Source: Candidatus Eiseniibacteriota bacterium (lineage in GTDB: Bacteria; Eisenbacteria; RBG-16-71-46; CAIMUX01). From it: DNA of 64,000 nucleotides. The position numbers and the translations under genes are program-made. The stretch is taken from contig JADJQY010000005.1 of the NCBI GenBank assembly GCA_016712505.1, forward strand, positions 62,001 to 126,000, read 5' to 3'. Below are positions 60,052 to 64,000 of the stretch, in pieces. Numbering within the stretch: the stretch's first letter is position 1; each line of letters begins with the position of its first letter. The notes beneath the pieces are model-generated. The model made no database searches, was not told where the DNA came from, and saw nothing but the letters and a program-made list of their open reading frames with translations.

Positions 60052-61592
60052 GCGCGCACCCAAGCCGGAATCGCCGGCGCATCCTGAATACCCTCGCCGG
60101 CGCAGCCGGCGTGGCGGCCGCCGTGGGCCTGGGGAACGATCCCGCCCGGGCGGAAGAGGCGAGCATCCAGATCGCCAATCAGCTCGAGGCCTACTACGAC
60201 TCCGAACTCGAGGAGTCGGTGATGGACGATCGCCTCGACGCGACCCTGAGCTACGGTCCCTACTCCCTCGGGACGGTGTTCCTGAGTCACTCCCCCTCCG
60301 GCCCGCTGCGGGTCGACCCGAACGACTTCGGCGAGAAGCGCCAGGGGCTCTGGCGCCGGTGGATCGGGGCCGAGACCGAGGGTTGGTCGGTGAAGGCAGG
60401 ACATGTCTACTCCACCTTCGGACGTGGGCTCGGCTTCTCGGTCTTCGAGGATCAGGTGGTCGACTTCTATCCCGCGCTCGATGGTTTCCTGGGCGAGGCG
60501 GAGTTCGGAATCGCCTCGATCAAGGCGGTGGCCGGCACGGCGGACTACACCCAGACGGTGGTGAGCGCTCCGGCCTACGTCGACCCGTTCGCGGTGCGCG
60601 CCTTCGAGGTCGGACTGAAGTTGCCGCGCAATCTGGCCCTCGGACTCGAGACCGCGCTCACCGACGGGAACGGAGAGGCCGCGGAGGAGAACCCGGTCTA
60701 CGACCGGATCGCTGGCGGGCATCTCGGAACCAGCCTGGGTGGCAGGGCCGATCTCTACGGTGAGTATGTCGTCCGGGACGCGAACTACCGGGACGGTGAT
60801 GAAGGGCCGGCCCAGGGGCACGCGGGCTACGCCAGTGCGACGTTCTACCTCGGACGGGTCCAGGTGCTGAGCGAGTTCAAGGACCTGCTCCGCTACGACG
60901 TGCCGTTCGTCAACGCCCCCACCGTCGTCCGACAGCACACCAGCACCTTGCTCAACCGCGGGGGGCACACCCCGAACATCCAGAAGAACGATGAGCGCGG
61001 CGGGCTGGTCGAGGCGTTGGTCACGGTGAACGAGGCCACGCGCGTGGTCGGTTCGTTCAGCCGCTCGGAGGCCCGGCACGCCTACACCCCGGCGCGCGAA
61101 GTGTATGGCGAGATCGAGCGCTGGCTGACCGAGCGGGCGGAACTGATCGTCCGCGCGGCCGAAACCGAGGAGGTGGTGCTCGAAGGGGGCGACGAGATCT
61201 TCTTCGAGCGGATCACCTACGGTGGCAACCTGCTCCTCCCCCTCGATGAGTCGTACAGTCTCGACTTGGGATTCGAAACCCAGGGGACCCAAGAACAGAA
61301 CCGGGCTACACGGGACTTCCGGAAACCGGTCGAATTCCGCGATACTCTGATCAGCGCCACCCTGAGTCGGGCTCCGAACATGTCGTTTGCGGTCACCACC
61401 GAGTGGACCGACAGTCCCAAGGAGACCGACGACTTCTGGCTCTGGGGGGAGTGGAATCTGCGCGTCGGCAGCCGGCACCAATTGCTGCTCGGCGGCGGCA
61501 AGCTGCGCGGCGGGCAGCTTTGCTCGGGCGGCGTCTGCAAACTGGTCGATCCCTTTGAAGGAGGGCGCATTGAATTCCTCACCACGTTCTGA
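60048..61592 (+). CDS. DUF6029-like outer-membrane barrel protein
   Basis: A 514-residue exported protein starting at GTG 60048. The signal has an RRR pair before a hydrophobic core (NTLAGAAGVAAAVGL), so twin-arginine export is possible. The mature part shows many alternating strands: NQLEAYYDSELEESVMDDRL, GWSVKAGHVYSTFGRGLGFS and RIAGGHLGTSLGGRADLYGE. It ends IEFLTTF with a C-terminal Phe. A late CSGGVC pair is notable because the neighbours are a thioredoxin and a CxxC lipoprotein. The function is unknown; DUF6029 is my assignment by pattern. Confidence 0.7.
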   Translation: MSAHPSRNRRRILNTLAGAAGVAAAVGLGNDPARAEEASIQIANQLEAYYDSELEESVMDDRLDATLSYGPYSLGTVFLSHSPSGPLRVDPNDFGEKRQGLWRRWIGAETEGWSVKAGHVYSTFGRGLGFSVFEDQVVDFYPALDGFLGEAEFGIASIKAVAGTADYTQTVVSAPAYVDPFAVRAFEVGLKLPRNLALGLETALTDGNGEAAEENPVYDRIAGGHLGTSLGGRADLYGEYVVRDANYRDGDEGPAQGHAGYASATFYLGRVQVLSEFKDLLRYDVPFVNAPTVVRQHTSTLLNRGGHTPNIQKNDERGGLVEALVTVNEATRVVGSFSRSEARHAYTPAREVYGEIERWLTERAELIVRAAETEEVVLEGGDEIFFERITYGGNLLLPLDESYSLDLGFETQGTQEQNRATRDFRKPVEFRDTLISATLSRAPNMSFAVTTEWTDSPKETDDFWLWGEWNLRVGSRHQLLLGGGKLRGGQLCSGGVCKLVDPFEGGRIEFLTTF

Positions 61593-62940
61593 TGCACCGA
61601 CGGTCCACCTGCGCGATGGATTCCGGACCGATGGATTCCGGACCGATGGCGACCGGCGTGTCTGGCGAGCGGGTTCGCTCCTGGCCGCCGGCCTTCTCGC
61701 CTTTGGCCTGACCCAGTTCCAGGGGTGCGCCGACGACTTCGCCGAACCGACCCGGGGCACGGTCTTCGTCGACCTCAACGAGGCGACGACCGGCGCGGCG
61801 GAGGGAGCGCGGATCCGAAACGGCGACGAGGTGGTGGCCGAGTTCGGTCGCGAGACCTCGCGCGAGTTCCGACTTCCCGCCGGACGCCACACCCTGCGGA
61901 TCGAGAAGCCGTGTGCGGCCTTCTCCCCCCAGGACCAGATCGTGATCGACGTCACGCCGGGCGGGGATCATCACCTGAGCTGGTCGGTCGCGCCGGAGGG
62001 TGGAGTCGCGGTCACCTCGTCGATTCCGGGAGCACGGATCCTGCTCGACGGGCTGGACACCGGCCGCGTCACCCCCGCGACCCTCGAGTGCGTGCCGAGC
62101 GGTGAGCACCAGGTGGCGGTCGAGCTACTCGGTGCCACCACATCCGGCGCGCTGACCGTGCAGGTGGGAGTCGAAACGGCCAACGTGAACTTTGACTTCG
62201 TCCCCGCCCCCCAGGCTCGCGGGGCGATCCTCGAGCTCTGCACCGCGACCCTCTGCCCCAACTGCCCACCGGCGGACGAGGCATGCAACGAACTGACCCT
62301 GATCGAGAGCCTGCCGGACGCGCGGTTCATCGCGGTCGAATGTCACAGCCGCTGGAGCGGCACCGACATCTTCGCCACCCCATCGAGCATCGCGCGCGAT
62401 GCGTTCCTTCTCGGCGAGTCGCGCGGAAACCCGTACGCCATCGTCAACGGCAGCCGCTCCCGCCGGGGCGTGGGCGCGGGCAACGTGGAAGAGCTGGTCG
62501 CGGAGTATCGGGGATACGTGGAGGAGTTCCTGGTCCAGGAGTCGCATGTCGGACTGTACTGGAACGACTATGCGTACACGCCTGGTGGGACACTGAGCGG
62601 CAAGGCGCGTCTCTTCGCCATCGACGCGCCGGCCAACTGGGGCGCGGCCGACCTGGACAAGCTCGAGCTGTGGGCGCTCTACTACAAGGATCGCCTGACC
62701 TGGTTCCACCCGACTCATGGACTCACCACCTACTACCACGTGATCCGGGAGTACAAGAAGCTGGGCACGATGGCGGAACTGGGGATCGACGAAGCGGGCG
62801 ACTGGACCGACGTGCCGTTCCAGTTCGATCTCTCCTCCGACACGCGGTTCACCGAGGAGGGAATGGGTCTTGCCCTCTTCGTGCACAACGCGGCCTCGAA
62901 AGAGGTCATTCAGATCGTCCACCGCCTCGCGGCCGAGTAG
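61570..62940 (+). CDS. PEGA and Omp28-like (thioredoxin-fold) lipoprotein
   Basis: A 456-residue exported protein. TTG 61570 has AAGGAGG at five to six bases and overlaps the barrel gene by 23 bases. The hydrophobic segment GSLLAAGLLAFGLTQFQGC ends in a possible but weak lipobox. A PEGA-like repeat GVAVTSSIPGARILLDGLDT lies near residue 140. An Omp28-type domain follows with ILELCTATLCPNCPPADEAC, whose CxxC lies where thioredoxins have their active site. The C-terminal half contains a beta domain (LTTYYHVIREYKKLGTMAEL). A partner of the TlpA thioredoxin is likely. Confidence 0.72.
   Translation: MNSSPRSDAPTVHLRDGFRTDGFRTDGDRRVWRAGSLLAAGLLAFGLTQFQGCADDFAEPTRGTVFVDLNEATTGAAEGARIRNGDEVVAEFGRETSREFRLPAGRHTLRIEKPCAAFSPQDQIVIDVTPGGDHHLSWSVAPEGGVAVTSSIPGARILLDGLDTGRVTPATLECVPSGEHQVAVELLGATTSGALTVQVGVETANVNFDFVPAPQARGAILELCTATLCPNCPPADEACNELTLIESLPDARFIAVECHSRWSGTDIFATPSSIARDAFLLGESRGNPYAIVNGSRSRRGVGAGNVEELVAEYRGYVEEFLVQESHVGLYWNDYAYTPGGTLSGKARLFAIDAPANWGAADLDKLELWALYYKDRLTWFHPTHGLTTYYHVIREYKKLGTMAELGIDEAGDWTDVPFQFDLSSDTRFTEEGMGLALFVHNAASKEVIQIVHRLAAE
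61614..61649. repeat. 15-bp repeat near the lipoprotein start
   Basis: Two and a half units of CGATGGATTCCGGAC encode DGFRT repeats before the signal segment of the lipoprotein. The units are identical apart from the incomplete end. Confidence 0.75.
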
Positions 62941-62952
62941 GTCTCCCGCGGC

Positions 62953-64000
62953 GTGCAGGACGGGATCACCGAGGGGACGGCGCGCACGCGCATCGCCGAG
63001 CTGGCCGCGGAGATCCGCCGACACGACCGCCTCTACTACGTCGAGGCCCAACCGGAGCTCGACGACCGGGCCTACGACCGCTTGATGGAAGAGCTCCTCC
63101 GCCTGGAGGAGCTCTTCCCGTCACTGATCTCCCCCGACAGTCCCACCCAGCGGCTCGGCGATCAGCCGCTCGACCGGTTTCACGCCCGACCGCACTCCGA
63201 GGTGATGCTCTCGCTAGGGAACACCTACTCCCCGGACGAGGTGCGGGAGTTCGATCAGCGGGTACGGCGCGTCCTCGAAACCGAGGCTCCGGTCGCCTAC
63301 TCGGTCGAACTCAAGATCGACGGCGTGGCGGTCGCGCTTCGCTATCGGGACGGTCGCTTCCATCTTGGGCTCACCCGCGGTGACGGCCGCGAGGGGGACG
63401 AGATCACGGCCAACCTCCGCACGGTACGCGGCCTCCCCCTGGCCATCGAGGGGGTACCGGGCGAGCTCGAGGTGCGGGGCGAGGTGTACATCCCGCGTCC
63501 AAGCTTCATCGCGTGGAACCGGAGGCGCGAGGAGCAGGGCGAGAAGACATTCATGAACCCACGCAACACCTGCGCCGGCACCCTCAAACTGCTCGACTCC
63601 CGCGAGGTGGCCCGTCGCCCGCTCCGTTTCTTCGCCTACGCGGTGGTCGATCCGGAGGCGCGCGGACTCGGCACCCAGGTCGGAATTCTTTCCTTCCTCC
63701 AGCAACTCGGGTTTCCGGTCGAGCCGAACTTCCGCCGGGTCGAGGAGATCGAAGGGGCGCTGCTCCACTGCGACGCCTGGCGCAAGCGGCGCTTCAACCT
63801 CCCCTATGACACCGACGGGATGGTGATCAAGGTCGACCAGCTCGAGCTGGCGCGGAGGCTCGGGGCGACGGCGAAGGCCCCGCGATGGGCCGTCGCCTAC
63901 AAGTTCGAGACGAGCGAGGCGGTGACCAAGGTGCTGGAGATCACGGTGCAGGTGGGCCGCACCGGCAGCATCACTCCGGTGGCAAACCTCGAGCCGGTGG
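62953..64000 (+). CDS. ligA: NAD-dependent DNA ligase LigA (partial, 3' end outside window)
   Basis: The frame from GTG 62953 is open to the window edge, giving about 349 residues of an expected 670. Domain Ia is seen in RRHDRLYYVEAQPELDDRAY. The nucleotidyltransferase core has the lysine motif YSVELKIDGVAVAL, with LTRGDGREGDEITANLRTV, VRGEVYIPRPSF and TCAGTLKLLDSREVA. The segment DTDGMVIKVDQLELARRLGA and the start of the OB-fold follow. It begins 12 bases after the lipoprotein gene. A stop lies in frame just before the GTG. Confidence 0.95.
   Translation, partial: MQDGITEGTARTRIAELAAEIRRHDRLYYVEAQPELDDRAYDRLMEELLRLEELFPSLISPDSPTQRLGDQPLDRFHARPHSEVMLSLGNTYSPDEVREFDQRVRRVLETEAPVAYSVELKIDGVAVALRYRDGRFHLGLTRGDGREGDEITANLRTVRGLPLAIEGVPGELEVRGEVYIPRPSFIAWNRRREEQGEKTFMNPRNTCAGTLKLLDSREVARRPLRFFAYAVVDPEARGLGTQVGILSFLQQLGFPVEPNFRRVEEIEGALLHCDAWRKRRFNLPYDTDGMVIKVDQLELARRLGATAKAPRWAVAYKFETSEAVTKVLEITVQVGRTGSITPVANLEPV

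Overview
The window is GC-rich (roughly two thirds G+C) chromosomal DNA from a Gram-negative-type bacterium. The envelope genes show this: a TolB/Omp85-like barrel protein, TonB-ExbB-ExbD, lipoproteins, PEGA-domain and Omp28-like proteins and several predicted outer-membrane barrels. The mix suggests an uncultured lineage near the FCB group (Eisenbacteria, Krumholzibacteriota, Latescibacterota and relatives). Pointers are a lipoprotein with an Asn-Pro-Leu-Asp-Pro linker after its lipid cysteine, a Bacteroidetes-like TonB/ExbBD/PstS/TPR locus, and a MutS2 gene inside the rpsU-dnaG-rpoD cluster. That placement is inference. Most genes are housekeeping. Many neighbours overlap by 1 or 4 bases (ATGA, GTGA, TGATG), and TTG or GTG starts with good Shine-Dalgarno sequences are common.

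Layout. 1-8.3 kb: after the tail of a DUF1573-like gene, a tightly coupled minus-strand operon encodes a metallopeptidase/TolB/barrel protein, a PQQ-type propeller, a PEGA-like protein, an NHL-like lipoprotein, a class IV aminotransferase and threonine aldolase. 8.4-12.2 kb: a GT-C glycosyltransferase lies directly behind the RNase P RNA gene, then a zinc-ribbon coiled-coil protein. 12.3-14.1 kb: a group II intron with a frameshifted reverse transcriptase sits just behind the terminator of a tRNA pair (14.2-14.7 kb). 14.9-22.5 kb: rpoD, dnaG, mutS2 and rpsU, with a consensus-like promoter for rpsU. 22.6-29.5 kb: glutaryl-CoA dehydrogenase, an unknown secreted protein, isocitrate dehydrogenase, a small barrel, a subtilase and free-methionine sulfoxide reductase. 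29.5-36.7 kb: a truncated GH31 remnant, a CDP-alcohol phosphatidyltransferase, NrnA-like phosphoesterase, a LeuA-like enzyme coupled to an acyl-CoA dehydrogenase, a 57-residue DUF4160-like gene coupled to an HTH gene, and a DODA-type dioxygenase.

36.7-47 kb: a VapBC pair, a MATE-like transporter, peptide deformylase, ETF-ubiquinone oxidoreductase, a LON-domain protein, leucyl aminopeptidase, Dxs and endonuclease III. 47-56.2 kb: a ten-gene minus-strand envelope cluster (two coiled-coil proteins, PstS-like binding protein, TPR protein, STAS, ExbB, two ExbD, two TonB). 56.6-59.3 kb: queG, an unknown gene and a frameshifted homocysteine methyltransferase. 59.5-64 kb: a TlpA thioredoxin, a predicted barrel, a PEGA/Omp28-like lipoprotein and the start of ligA.

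Two themes recur. Short tandem repeats of 13-18 bp lie between genes or near gene ends at eight places. Five otherwise normal genes carry a single frameshift, several in or beside G/C runs, so some may be assembly errors. The acyl-CoA dehydrogenases, ETF-QO and isocitrate dehydrogenase suggest an aerobic, amino-acid or fatty-acid oxidising metabolism; Dxs indicates the MEP isoprenoid route.
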